Assembly: GCF_013487865.1 (NCBI RefSeq)
Contig: NZ_CP047409.1
Span: 744,001-808,000 of the forward strand
Reading direction: 5' to 3'
DNA from: Lactobacillus johnsonii
GTDB lineage: Bacteria; Bacillota; Bacilli; Lactobacillales; Lactobacillaceae
Length of the DNA: 64,000 nt
Shown here: positions 32,450-40,826 of the stretch, one piece after another
Position numbering within the stretch: the first letter of the stretch is position 1
Layout: every line of letters starts with the position of its first letter
The notes under the pieces: model-generated
Told to the model about the DNA's origin: nothing
What the model saw: only the letters and a program-made list of their open reading frames with translations
The model's database searches: none
Position numbers and translations under genes: made by a program

Positions 32450-33071
32450 ACTCTTAGCTGAAGTTAAGGAAAGATCAAAGGGGATGAAATTAGAAGGAAT
32501 TAATTTTGGTGCTGGTCCAGTTCATCCCAAGCTTATGATTGTAGGAGAAGCGCCAGGAAGAGAAGAGATAGAGTCGCTAATCCCGTTTCACGGTGCGTCT
32601 GGAAAAGAATTAATGAAATCTTTAGCCTCAATCGGGCTTAAACGAGACGATGTATATATAACTAGTGCTGTCAGAAGCCGTCCTTATAGTATTAAGCACA
32701 CATTTAGTAAAAAAGAAAATAAAGAAGTAATCAAATATCCTAATCGAAAACCGACTAAAAAGGAAATTTTGGCACATGCACCATTTTTAGATTATGAAAT
32801 TAAGTGTGTTAAACCTAAAATCATTGTAACAGTGGGTACTACGGCTCTAACAAGATTGCTAGATGATAAATATGAAATTAGTAATGTGCATGGAAAAATT
32901 ATTGAAAATACTCCAATTTTAGAATTAAATGATAAAAAAGATGGTTATATTTGGTCTAAAGAAAAGTATATCGTTGTACCGCAATACCATCCCGCAGCTG
33001 TTTTTTATAATAGAAAATTAGCCGAAGTAATTGCGCAAGACTGGTTAAATGTAAAACCGCTAATTAAATAG
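32433..33071 (+). CDS. Uracil-DNA glycosylase superfamily protein
   Basis: 212-residue protein of the uracil-DNA glycosylase fold, resembling family 4/5 enzymes. Motifs are GEAPGREE near the N-terminus, FHGASGKELM, and YHPAAVFYNRK near the C-terminus, matching the uracil-pocket and HP-loop regions. An insert (residues about 80-110) is rich in Lys and Asn. The four-cysteine iron-sulphur pattern of classic family 4 is not visible. ATG 32433 is preferred to an in-frame TTG six bases earlier. It overlaps the Nudix gene, which supports a shared role in removing damaged or wrong nucleotides. Confidence 0.8.
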   Translation: MKYPDKLLAEVKERSKGMKLEGINFGAGPVHPKLMIVGEAPGREEIESLIPFHGASGKELMKSLASIGLKRDDVYITSAVRSRPYSIKHTFSKKENKEVIKYPNRKPTKKEILAHAPFLDYEIKCVKPKIIVTVGTTALTRLLDDKYEISNVHGKIIENTPILELNDKKDGYIWSKEKYIVVPQYHPAAVFYNRKLAEVIAQDWLNVKPLIK

Positions 33072-33072
33072 C

Positions 33073-33109
33073 AAAAAAATGGTAGGAATGACATTTCCTA
33101 CCATTTTTT
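33073..33109. terminator. Bidirectional terminator between the glycosylase gene and lexA
   Basis: AAAAAAATGGTAGGAA pairs with TTCCTACCATTTTTT, with U-tracts available on either strand. The lexA stop lies at its edge, so it serves both convergent genes. Confidence 0.9.
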
Positions 33110-33731
33110 AATCAATATTATTACGATATAGACCTACAACTTTACCTAAAATTTGAACCACAGGTAAAATAATTGGATCCATTGTATCGTTTTCTGGCTG
33201 CAGACGATAATAGCCATCTTCTTTGAAAAATCTTTTAACAGTTGCTTCGTTATCTTCAGTCATAGCAACAACAATCTCACCATTATTAGCACTAGATTGT
33301 TTACGAACAATGACATGATCACCATTTAAAATTCCAGCATTAATCATTGATTCGCCATACACACGTAACATGAAAAGCTCGCCAGCATCATTTTCGAGAT
33401 CAGGAGGAAGAGGAAAATACTCATCGATGTCCTGAACAGCTAAGATAGGTTGACCAGCAGTAACTACGCCAACAACAGGAATATCTTTAGGTTTAATTCC
33501 TAGAGCTTCTCGACCTTTTTCAGTTACTTCGATTGCTCTTGGTTTAGTGGCATCTTTTAAAATATAGCCTTTCTTTTCTAGGCGTGCTAGGTGACCGTGA
33601 ACGGTTGAAGTAGAAGAAAGATCCACTGCGCTACAGATTTCTCGCACTGTAGGAGGAAAAGCTCGTTCTTCAACAGTATCGTAAATAAAACGTAAAATTT
33701 CTAATTGTTTATTTGCATGTGGTTCAGTCAT
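33108..33731 (-). CDS. lexA: LexA SOS repressor
   Basis: Repressor of the DNA-damage response. 207 residues: an N-terminal winged HTH ([20 protein letters not shown]), then an S24 autoprotease domain. The cleavage site is Ala92-Gly93 (VTAGQP), the nucleophile Ser128 (YGESMIN) and the general base Lys166 (ATVKRFF). RecA-DNA filaments trigger self-cleavage. It is transcribed leftward from a promoter that contains a LexA-type box shared with the divergent DUF896 gene. This parallels the lexA / yneA-yneB-ynzC arrangement of Bacillus, though no yneA is seen here. ATG preceded by GGAG. Confidence 0.97.
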   Translation of the reverse strand: MTEPHANKQLEILRFIYDTVEERAFPPTVREICSAVDLSSTSTVHGHLARLEKKGYILKDATKPRAIEVTEKGREALGIKPKDIPVVGVVTAGQPILAVQDIDEYFPLPPDLENDAGELFMLRVYGESMINAGILNGDHVIVRKQSSANNGEIVVAMTEDNEATVKRFFKEDGYYRLQPENDTMDPIILPVVQILGKVVGLYRNNID

Positions 33732-33761
33732 AATTTTTTCTCCATTTACTTACTTATTAGT

Positions 33762-33790
33762 ATTCTAACAAAAAAATATTATCTCGGCAA
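33762..33790 (-). promoter_or_regulatory. Predicted lexA promoter
   Basis: On the minus strand TTGCCG (33790-33785), a 17-base spacer, then TAGAAT (33767-33762) with an extended TG. The -35 overlaps the SOS box. Confidence 0.65.
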
Positions 33791-33801
33791 ACAGGCGTTC
33801 T
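33788..33801. promoter_or_regulatory. LexA (SOS) box between lexA and the DUF896 gene
   Basis: The sequence CAAACAGGCGTTCT matches the Bacillus-type LexA site CGAAC-N4-GTTCG at all but two positions. It overlaps the lexA -35 and lies about 25 bases upstream of the DUF896 -10, so it could repress both directions. Confidence 0.7.
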
Positions 33802-33823
33802 TAGTAGTTGAGTCTTTTTTTAT

Positions 33824-33832
33824 TGGTATAAT
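33824..33832 (+). promoter_or_regulatory. Extended -10 promoter of the DUF896 gene
   Basis: TGGTATAAT (33824-33832) is a perfect -10 with extended TG. The -35 position is weak. Confidence 0.55.
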
Positions 33833-33868
33833 TAAGGTAAACTAACATTGTTTAGTGAGGTGTTTATT

Positions 33869-34117
33869 ATGGACAAAAAAGAAGAAGAAAATTTAATTAA
33901 ACGAATCAATGAATTAACTAAAATTAGTAGAGAACGTGAATTAACTCCTGATGAGTTAGAGGAACGTAAAAAATTAAGATCTGCTTTTCTAGAAAACTTC
34001 CGTGCTGGATTTAGACAACAATTAGAGGATACTGTAGTCATTGATAAAGATGGTAAAGAAGTAACCTCAGAAAAAGCTAAAGAGGCACAACGTCGTAAAG
34101 GATTAAGAAAAGATTAA
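33869..34117 (+). CDS. DUF896 (YnzC/UPF0291) family protein
   Basis: 82-residue, highly charged helical protein of unknown function. The sequence MDKKEEENLIKRINELTKIS is the typical helical start of the family, which has a helix-hairpin fold. The ATG at 33869 follows GTGAGGTG; an in-frame ATG 21 bases upstream adds unrelated residues. In Bacillus the homologue ynzC lies in the SOS-controlled yneA operon opposite lexA. The same divergent placement and the intervening LexA box suggest DNA-damage control here too. Confidence 0.88.
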   Translation: MDKKEEENLIKRINELTKISRERELTPDELEERKKLRSAFLENFRAGFRQQLEDTVVIDKDGKEVTSEKAKEAQRRKGLRKD

Positions 34118-34125
34118 TATTTTAC

Positions 34126-34154
34126 TTTAAAAAATACTATTTTTTTGGTATGCT
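34126..34154 (+). promoter_or_regulatory. Candidate promoter of the yneF gene
   Basis: TTTAAA (34126-34131), a 17-base spacer, then TATGCT (34149-34154) with extended TG at 34146-34147 plus one base. Weak to moderate match. Confidence 0.4.
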
Positions 34155-34189
34155 GAAAAAGTACATTAATTTTTGGAGGTTTTTGGGAA

Positions 34190-34411
34190 ATGAATTTAGG
34201 TTTAGCAATTTTTCTTATTATTATCGCATTATTAATCGGTCTTGTTGGCGGATTTTATGGTGCTCGCGCATACATGAAGAAGTATTTCCAAGACAATCCT
34301 CCTATTAGTGAAGATATGATTGCAGCTATGATGGCGCAAATGGGACAAAAACCATCTGCTAAGAAGCTTAATCAAGTTATGAATATGATGAAGCATCAAC
34401 AACAAAAATAG
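34190..34411 (+). CDS. yneF: YneF-like small membrane protein (UPF0154)
   Basis: 73 residues with one N-terminal membrane helix (LAIFLIIIALLIGLVGGFYG) followed by the conserved cytoplasmic segment ARAYMKKYFQDNPPISEDMI and a Met/Gln/Lys-rich tail. The family is widespread in Firmicutes and of unknown function. It has a strong TGGAGG ribosome binding site and a clear terminator after it. Position next to the lexA/DUF896 pair matches the Bacillus yne region. Confidence 0.9.
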   Translation: MNLGLAIFLIIIALLIGLVGGFYGARAYMKKYFQDNPPISEDMIAAMMAQMGQKPSAKKLNQVMNMMKHQQQK

Positions 34412-34438
34412 TAGCTTCCTTTACTAATATTTGGTAAT

Positions 34439-34468
34439 AGACAGAGGATCGTATTCCTCTGTCTTTTT
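34439..34468 (+). terminator. Rho-independent terminator after yneF
   Basis: AGACAGAGGA pairs with TCCTCTGTCT, followed by a T-run, ending 20 bases before the ABC exporter gene. Confidence 0.88.
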
Positions 34469-34487
34469 GTATATGGTGGGGTGAAAA

Positions 34488-36254
34488 ATGAATATTTTTA
34501 GCAAATTAGGATGGTTTTTTAAGCAAGAGAAGAAAAGATATATTATTGGTATTAGTTTTTTAGCTTTAACTTCAATTGCCAATTTAGTCCCACCTAGAAT
34601 TTTGGGACTGATGGCTGACCAGCTAGATAAAGGGGCAATTAGCTGGGGTGAGTATGGTGCCTTGATTTTAGCTGTCATTGCTGCAGCCATAGTTTTATAT
34701 TTATTGCGCTACTTTTGGCGTAAGCAAATTTGGGGTGGAGCAGCAGAGTTAGAAAGACAAATGCGATCCCGCTTATTTAAGCATTTTATGATAATGGATA
34801 AAACCTTTTATCAAAGGCACCGCACTGGGGATTTAATGGCACATGCGACTAATGATATTAATTCCATTCAAAATGTAGCAGGAGATGGAGTTTTGACTTT
34901 AGTTGACTCTTTAGTTACCGGTGGAACTACAATGATTGCAATGATTATTTTTACCAATTTTAGGTTAACGATTATTGCCCTTTTACCCCTTCCTTTTCTT
35001 GCTTTAGGTGCTTGGAAGTTAGGAGATAAGCTTCATTATAGTTTTGACAAATCACAAGCTGCATTTTCACGTTTAAATAATAAGACTCAAGAATCAGTTT
35101 CCGGAATTAAAGTATTAAAAGCCTTTGGTGAAAGTGAGCAAGATTCAGCTGCTTTTAATAAGATGATAGATGATACTATTCAAATCAATAAGAAAGTTTT
35201 TAAATGGGATTCAATGTTTGATCCATTAGGGACATTAATTATTGGAGCAACTTATGTAATTACGATTATCTATGGTGGATTACTGGTATCAAATCATACT
35301 TTATCAGTTGGTCAATTGGTTTCTTTTATTGCCTATATTTCTAATATGGTATGGCCGATGTTTGCAATTGGTTATTTATTTAATATTTTAGAGCGTGGAT
35401 CAGCCTCCTATGATCGTGTTGAACGTCTATTATATGAGAAACCTCAAATTACTGATGAAAACGCTGATCAGAGCTTAACAGCTCGAGATATTCAAGGTGA
35501 TTTAAAATATGAAATTAAATCCTTTGCCTATCCTGATGAAAAAGAAATACCAGTTTTGCAAAATATTAATTTTACATTAAAACCAGGACAAACATTAGGT
35601 TTAGTGGGAAAAGTTGGATCCGGAAAGACCACTATTATTGAGCTTTTATTAAGAGAGTTTGATCAATACCAAGGAAGAATAAGCTTAGGTGGTCATGATA
35701 TTAGAAATATTCCTTTAAAATTACTTTTAAGTGAAATTTCGTATGTTCCACAAAATAATTTCTTGTTTTCTACCTCCATTGAAAAAAATATTGCTTTTTC
35801 TGATGAAAATGTGGAGAAGGATAAAATTGAATCTGCAGCTCAAAAGAGTGATTTACACGATGACATTTTGCAAATGCCAAATGGGTATAAAACATTGGTA
35901 GGTGAGAATGGAGTATCTTTGTCTGGGGGACAAAAACAAAGATTGTCAATTGCACGAGCCTTGTTAAAAGAAAGTCCTGTTTTGATATTAGATGACGCTC
36001 TTTCAGCGGTGGATGCAAAGACAGAGACATCTATTTTGGATTCACTTAAATCGGAAAGAAAAGGAAAAAAGACCTTGATTGCGGCCCATCGTTTGACTTC
36101 CGTAATGGATGCAGATCTCATCTTAGTTCTAAAAGAGGGGAAGATTGTTGAAAGAGGAAAACATGCCGACCTTTTAGCTCAAAATGGTTGGTATGCTGAA
36201 ATGTGGCGTAAACAAGAACTACAAGCAAAGGTGGGTGAAGTAGATGGACAATAA
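34488..36254 (+). CDS. ABC exporter half-transporter, subunit with degenerate Walker B (heterodimer partner 1)
   Basis: 588 residues: a six-helix exporter membrane domain (about 1-310) fused to an ATPase domain. Walker A is GKVGSGKTT, the signature LSGGQKQR is canonical, and Walker B reads LILDDALSAVD, with Asp where the catalytic Glu normally sits. This is the pattern of the non-catalytic partner in heterodimeric exporters such as LmrCD, BmrCD and TM287/288. Substrate is unknown; multidrug or lipid export is typical. It overlaps the next gene by 11 bases, so the two subunits are co-translated. ATG start behind GGTGGGGTG. Confidence 0.88.
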   Translation: MNIFSKLGWFFKQEKKRYIIGISFLALTSIANLVPPRILGLMADQLDKGAISWGEYGALILAVIAAAIVLYLLRYFWRKQIWGGAAELERQMRSRLFKHFMIMDKTFYQRHRTGDLMAHATNDINSIQNVAGDGVLTLVDSLVTGGTTMIAMIIFTNFRLTIIALLPLPFLALGAWKLGDKLHYSFDKSQAAFSRLNNKTQESVSGIKVLKAFGESEQDSAAFNKMIDDTIQINKKVFKWDSMFDPLGTLIIGATYVITIIYGGLLVSNHTLSVGQLVSFIAYISNMVWPMFAIGYLFNILERGSASYDRVERLLYEKPQITDENADQSLTARDIQGDLKYEIKSFAYPDEKEIPVLQNINFTLKPGQTLGLVGKVGSGKTTIIELLLREFDQYQGRISLGGHDIRNIPLKLLLSEISYVPQNNFLFSTSIEKNIAFSDENVEKDKIESAAQKSDLHDDILQMPNGYKTLVGENGVSLSGGQKQRLSIARALLKESPVLILDDALSAVDAKTETSILDSLKSERKGKKTLIAAHRLTSVMDADLILVLKEGKIVERGKHADLLAQNGWYAEMWRKQELQAKVGEVDGQ

Positions 36255-38037
36255 TGAAGAAAGCAAATCAGTTTGGTCTAAGGCCATCCCATTTAAAGAA
36301 CAAGTTCAAATATTTAAAAGAGTTTTAAAGTACGTAAAGCCTTTTAAAGTGGAAATGGGAATTGCAATTTTTGGAGCTTTCTTAGTAAGTGTAATTAATA
36401 TGCTTTTACCAAGAGGACTACAGTTTTTCTTAGATAATTATTTGATCAAACAAAAAGCGACAGTACAGATTATAATTTGGGCTGGACTATTATATGGGCT
36501 TGGAACAATTATTAAGGCAATTCTTCAGTTTGTATATCAATATTTATATGCACTTGGCGCTGAAAAGATACTTGAAAGTGTAAGAAAAGATTTATATCGA
36601 AAACTTCATAGTTTAGGGATGCGCTATTTTGACCAGACCCCAGCAGGTTCAATTGTATCAAGAGTCACTAATGATACGATGACTCTAAGCGACTTTTTAG
36701 GAGTACTTTGTCAAGTAGTCATTGGAGTATTTTCTTTAGTAACTGCTTTTATAGCGATGTATGTAACCAATAAATTTGCGGCGTTAATTGTCTTGCTGTT
36801 TTTACCAATTTTAGGTTTTATTTTCTGGATTTATACACAAAAGAGTTCTAGATTGTATCGTGCTTTTAGGGAACGACTTAGTCGAATTAATACTAACTTA
36901 AATGAATCTATTGAAGGAGTTTCTCTCATTCAGCAATTTAAGCAGGAAAAAAGAATGACAAACCATTTTGAAAATGAGAATGGTACTTTAATGAGAACAC
37001 GTTTTAACTTGATCCGAGTTAACTCGCTTTTGCTCTCTCCAATGACTAGTTTGCTTTATTCATTGGCTCTTGCACTAGTGTTAATGTATTTTGGATTCCC
37101 ATTACAAAAGACTTTTGTTCCTGCCGGAATTGTATATGCTTTTTCTCAATATGTACAACAATTTTTTAATCCTATTTCTACTATGATGGATCGAATGACT
37201 TCTTTTCAGGATGGGATTGTGGCAGGTAAACGTATTTTTAGAATTATGGATGAAAAAGAATACGAGCCGCGACAAGAAAATGATGAAAGAGCAGTTATTT
37301 CAAAAGGAAAGATTGAATTTAAAAATGTCAGCTTTTCTTATGATGGAAAGAATGAAATCTTACATGATGTATCTTTTGTAGTTAATCCGGGTGAAACTTT
37401 AGGAATTGTTGGTCATACTGGATCAGGAAAGAGTTCAATTATCAATGTAATGATGAGATTTTATGAATTTGGTAGTGGGGAAGTACTTATTGATGGCATT
37501 GATATTAGGAAGTTTCCAAAGAAAGAATTACGTAAAAAACTAGGATTAGTTTTACAAGAACCCTTTATGTTCTATGGGGACATTTCTTCAAATATTCGCT
37601 TGTATAATGACAAAATTACAGATCAACAAATTAAAGATGCTGCTAAAACCGTACAAGCAGATTCATTTATTGAAAAGATGCCTGGTAAATATCATGCAAA
37701 AGTGATTGAAGGTGGATCAGAACTTAGTCAAGGACAACGACAATTAATTTCATTTGCACGAACCTTAGTAACTGATCCTAAAATTTTAGTTCTAGATGAA
37801 GCAACGGCTAATGTCGATACAGAAACCGAAAATTTAATTCAAGAGGGATTAAAGAAGCTTCGTCAAGGAAGAACGACTTTGGCAATTGCGCACCGTCTTT
37901 CAACAATTGCAGATGCGGACCAGATTATTGTTTTGGATAAAGGAAGAATTGTTGAACGTGGTACACATGAGGAACTATTGAAGAAGAAAGGGTATTACTA
38001 CAATCTTTATAAGCTTCAACAAAATAGCGATAAATAA
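36244..38037 (+). CDS. ABC exporter half-transporter, catalytic subunit (heterodimer partner 2)
   Basis: 597 residues with six predicted membrane helices (about 35-320) and an ATPase domain. Walker A is GHTGSGKSS, Walker B LVLDEATANVD has the catalytic Glu, but the signature reads LSQGQRQ instead of LSGGQ. Together with its partner this gives one normal site (this Walker A/B with the partner's LSGGQ) and one degenerate site, the hallmark of heterodimeric exporters. Its terminator is split by the IS copy downstream. Confidence 0.88.
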   Translation: MDNNEESKSVWSKAIPFKEQVQIFKRVLKYVKPFKVEMGIAIFGAFLVSVINMLLPRGLQFFLDNYLIKQKATVQIIIWAGLLYGLGTIIKAILQFVYQYLYALGAEKILESVRKDLYRKLHSLGMRYFDQTPAGSIVSRVTNDTMTLSDFLGVLCQVVIGVFSLVTAFIAMYVTNKFAALIVLLFLPILGFIFWIYTQKSSRLYRAFRERLSRINTNLNESIEGVSLIQQFKQEKRMTNHFENENGTLMRTRFNLIRVNSLLLSPMTSLLYSLALALVLMYFGFPLQKTFVPAGIVYAFSQYVQQFFNPISTMMDRMTSFQDGIVAGKRIFRIMDEKEYEPRQENDERAVISKGKIEFKNVSFSYDGKNEILHDVSFVVNPGETLGIVGHTGSGKSSIINVMMRFYEFGSGEVLIDGIDIRKFPKKELRKKLGLVLQEPFMFYGDISSNIRLYNDKITDQQIKDAAKTVQADSFIEKMPGKYHAKVIEGGSELSQGQRQLISFARTLVTDPKILVLDEATANVDTETENLIQEGLKKLRQGRTTLAIAHRLSTIADADQIIVLDKGRIVERGTHEELLKKKGYYYNLYKLQQNSDK

Positions 38038-38059
38038 AAAGCTCGGTCGTTTTGAAGTG

Positions 38060-38107
38060 CCTCATAATTGTTAGACATAAAATCTAATAATTATGAGGTA
38101 TTTTTTT
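38060..38107 (+). terminator. Terminator-like hairpin at the left end of the IS (copy 2)
   Basis: Identical to the structure in copy 1: CCTCATAATT-g-TTAGA pairs with TCTAA-t-AATTATGAGG, then a T-run and the orfA ATG at 38108. It may substitute for the host terminator the element disrupts. Confidence 0.65.
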
Positions 38108-38641
38108 ATGACCAAATATTCGACTGAATTAAAAATTGAAATTGTTTCCAAATATTTAAATCATGAAGATTCAATAAAAGGTTTAGCTAAACAATATAAT
38201 ATTCATTGGACTCTTATTCGTAGGTGGGTTGATAAGGCTAAGTGTCAAGGTTTAGCTGCCTTATCTGTTAAACATACTAAAACTACTTATTCTTCTGACT
38301 TTAGGCTAAATGTGGTACGCTACTACTTAACACATTCTATTGGAGTTTCAAAGGTAGCGGCTAAGTTTAATATTAGTGATTCTCAAGTATACAATTGGGC
38401 TAAAAAGTTCAATGAAGAAGGATACGCTGGGCTGCTGCCTAAACAGAAAGGTCGGCCTAGGAAAGTGCCTAAAAAGAGTAAGAAGACAACTAAAAAGTTA
38501 GAACTTAGTGAAAAGCAAAAGTATGAAGAAAAAATTCTTAAGCAGGAAGCTGAATTAGAAAGACTTAGAGTGGAAAATCTTGTCTTAAAAAAAGTGGCTG
38601 CCCGATATCCACGTTATCCAACAAACAAAAAACACAATTAA
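38108..38641 (+). CDS. IS3-family transposase OrfA (intact copy)
   Basis: 177-residue DNA-binding part of the transposase. Two helix-turn-helix segments (KGLAKQYNIHWTLIRRW; VSKVAAKFNISDSQVYNW) are followed by a basic linker and a C-terminal coiled coil (KILKQEAELERLRVENLVLK) for multimerisation. The A7 run at 38587-38593 (frame TTA AAA AAA G) is a likely -1 slippage site producing OrfAB, because orfB lies in the -1 frame and is open back to this point. Start ATG 38108; its Shine-Dalgarno GAGG sits in the upstream hairpin. Confidence 0.92.
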   Translation: MTKYSTELKIEIVSKYLNHEDSIKGLAKQYNIHWTLIRRWVDKAKCQGLAALSVKHTKTTYSSDFRLNVVRYYLTHSIGVSKVAAKFNISDSQVYNWAKKFNEEGYAGLLPKQKGRPRKVPKKSKKTTKKLELSEKQKYEEKILKQEAELERLRVENLVLKKVAARYPRYPTNKKHN

Positions 38642-38694
38642 TACAGGATATTCGGGCAAAACACCATCAAATTAAACTTAAGGTCTTATTTAAG

Positions 38695-39510
38695 GTGCTT
38701 AAATTAAATAGAAAGACTTACTATGACAATGTAAAAAATAGAATTAATCAAGCTGATAAGTATGCTTTAGTAAAAGAGAAGATTCAAGAAATCTATTATG
38801 GCTATGAAGGACAAGAAACATATGGTTATCGTCCTATGTGGGGAGCGTTAAGAGATGAAGGATTTAAATTTTCTCTAGAAACAGTACGTAAGTTAATGAG
38901 AAGTTTAGGAATAAAAACAACAATTTATCATAAAAATACTGGTAAATATAGTTCGTATAAGGGTAATGTAGGAAAGAAAGCACCAAATATCCTAAATCAA
39001 ACTTTTGATGAAACTATCCCCTATAAAGTTCTTCATACCGATGTAACCGAATATAAACTAACTAACGGCAAGAAAGTTTATATTTCTCCTGTAGTAGATA
39101 AAGCTTCTTTGGAGATTCTAGCTTGTGCAGTAAGTTACTCTCCTGAAATGAAAACTATTTATAATATGCTAGATGAACTAGCAGATAATCTTCCACCAGG
39201 AGCTGCTCCTATCCTTCATTCAGATCAAGGCTTTCAATATCAGAATCCAGGCTATCAGGCTCGACTAAAGAAAATGAATATAATCCAAAGCATGTCCCTA
39301 AAAGGAAATTGTCATGATAATGCACCAGGAGAAACGATATTTAATCTAATGAAGAGAGAAAAACTGAATCGACTTAAGATTGGAAGTTTAGAAGAGATGA
39401 AGGAAATTCTGAAAGATTATATTTATTGGTTTAACAATGTTAGAAGATCAAACAAATTAAAATACACGACTCCTGTAAAATACAGAAATCGTGTATTATC
39501 AAATCTTTAA
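38695..39510 (+). CDS. IS3-family transposase OrfB (catalytic, intact copy)
   Basis: DDE transposase core, 271 residues from its first start, identical to the copy at 10181. Asp116, Asp177 and Glu213 form the DD(35)E triad. The frame is open upstream into the end of orfA, so the functional enzyme is probably the frameshifted OrfAB fusion rather than this stand-alone product. With orfA intact, this copy can in principle transpose. Confidence 0.93.
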   Translation: MLKLNRKTYYDNVKNRINQADKYALVKEKIQEIYYGYEGQETYGYRPMWGALRDEGFKFSLETVRKLMRSLGIKTTIYHKNTGKYSSYKGNVGKKAPNILNQTFDETIPYKVLHTDVTEYKLTNGKKVYISPVVDKASLEILACAVSYSPEMKTIYNMLDELADNLPPGAAPILHSDQGFQYQNPGYQARLKKMNIIQSMSLKGNCHDNAPGETIFNLMKREKLNRLKIGSLEEMKEILKDYIYWFNNVRRSNKLKYTTPVKYRNRVLSNL

Positions 39511-39577
39511 AATTTTATAAATGTCTAACTTTTCTATGGCACTTCATTTAAGACCGAGCTTTTATTTGAATTATATT

Positions 39578-40759
39578 TTATTTATCATTCAGCATGTATT
39601 GACGAGTCATTGGTAAGGTTTTACCAGATGGGCCCTTTGTTAATAGGTATTGAATAACATCAATGTTTCCTGATTCAAAGGAAGCTGCACAAGCTTGAAG
39701 ATACATATCCCACATTCTTACAAAGCGTTCGCCCATCATTCCTTCAACCTCTAAACGATGGTCATTAAAGTTTTTATCCCAAATTTCAAGAGTTCTTTGA
39801 TAGTGGCGACGAAGCATTTCCATGTCAGCAATTTGTAAGTTAGCTTCTTCAATTCTTGAGACAATTTCTACTAGGCCAGGGATGTAGCCACCTGGGAAGA
39901 TATATTTGTTAATCCAGGCATTGGTAGCCCCGCCTTGTTGACGAGTAATACCATGAATTAAAGCAACACCGTGTGGCTTTAGGTATTTAGCAACGTCTTT
40001 GAAGTATTCTCCTAGGTTTTCTGAACCAACGTGCTCAAACATACCTACAGAAGTAACATAATCAAAATCACGATTACCTAATTCACGGTAATCTTCAAGT
40101 AAAACTTCGGCTTGATTTTCAAGACCCATGTCCTTGATCTTTTGGTTGACTAAATCAAATTGTTCTTGACTTAAAGTGACTCCGGTAACTTTAAGTCCAT
40201 ATTCTTTAGCTGCAGTTAGCATTAAGGTTCCCCAGCCACACCCAATATCTAATAAAGTCTTACCTGGTTTAGGATCTAATTTTTGAAGAATATGATGAAC
40301 TTTAGCAATTTGAGCAGCTTCAAGATCATCTTTATTACCATTAGTGAAGTAAGCACATGAGTAAGTCATAGTTGGATCAAGCCATAGTTTATAAAAATCG
40401 TTACCGATATCATAGTGACTTTGAACATCTTCTTGACTTTGCTTCTCAGTATGCTTTTGCTTAGGTAAAAATTTTCTAAATTTTGAAGCACGCATAAATG
40501 ATTCACTACTTTCATATGCTGCTTCAATTAATTTTTGGATACTACCCTTAATTTCAAGGTCCTTATCCATATAAGCTTCACCTAAAGCTAAAGAGGCATT
40601 ACTTGTTATTTCTTTAAAAGGAATCTTTTTGTTAAAAATAACCTCCACTTCCGGTGTGCCATTTCCATAAATTTCTGATTTTCCATCCCAGTACGTAACT
40701 TTTACAGGGACATTAAATGAATGACTAAGCATCATTTTATACAAAGGTTTTTCTAACAT
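39578..40759 (-). CDS. cfa: Cyclopropane-fatty-acyl-phospholipid synthase
   Basis: SAM-dependent enzyme that converts double bonds in membrane phospholipid acyl chains to cyclopropane rings, a stationary-phase and acid-stress adaptation. The 393-residue protein has the CFA N-terminal domain, then the methyltransferase core with [16 protein letters not shown] for SAM binding. [20 protein letters not shown] and the conserved YIFPGGYIP follow. Transcribed leftward, convergent with the ABC exporter; their shared terminator is disrupted by the IS. Start ATG preceded by AAAGGAGAA. Confidence 0.95.
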   Translation of the reverse strand: MLEKPLYKMMLSHSFNVPVKVTYWDGKSEIYGNGTPEVEVIFNKKIPFKEITSNASLALGEAYMDKDLEIKGSIQKLIEAAYESSESFMRASKFRKFLPKQKHTEKQSQEDVQSHYDIGNDFYKLWLDPTMTYSCAYFTNGNKDDLEAAQIAKVHHILQKLDPKPGKTLLDIGCGWGTLMLTAAKEYGLKVTGVTLSQEQFDLVNQKIKDMGLENQAEVLLEDYRELGNRDFDYVTSVGMFEHVGSENLGEYFKDVAKYLKPHGVALIHGITRQQGGATNAWINKYIFPGGYIPGLVEIVSRIEEANLQIADMEMLRRHYQRTLEIWDKNFNDHRLEVEGMMGERFVRMWDMYLQACAASFESGNIDVIQYLLTKGPSGKTLPMTRQYMLNDK

Positions 40760-40792
40760 TATCGATTCTCCTTTTCTACACTAGACTATGTC

Positions 40793-40801
40793 ATTTTAAC
40801 A
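40793..40801 (-). promoter_or_regulatory. Candidate extended -10 of cfa
   Basis: On the minus strand TGTTAAAAT (40801-40793) lies about 34 bases before the start codon; no good -35 is seen. Confidence 0.35.
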
Positions 40802-40826
40802 CTAAAAATCTTGAATAATAAAAAAA

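Larger units (their letters stand above)
38053..39546 (+). mobile_element. IS3-family insertion sequence, copy 2 (1494 bp, intact)
   Basis: Same element as at 9552, with inverted repeats TGAAGTGCC / GGCACTTCA and a TTT target duplication (38050-38052 and 39547-39549). It is 13 bases longer because orfA is complete, and otherwise looks identical by eye. This suggests recent movement and makes it a possible source of transposase for copy 1. Confidence 0.93.
38037..39563. terminator. Bidirectional terminator between the ABC exporter and cfa, split by an IS
   Basis: AAAAGCTCGGTC (38037-38048) and GACCGAGCTTTT (39552-39563) are exact reverse complements now separated by the IS. Removing the IS and one TTT target copy restores a 12-bp stem with a six-base loop and U-tracts on both strands. 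Confidence 0.88.
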
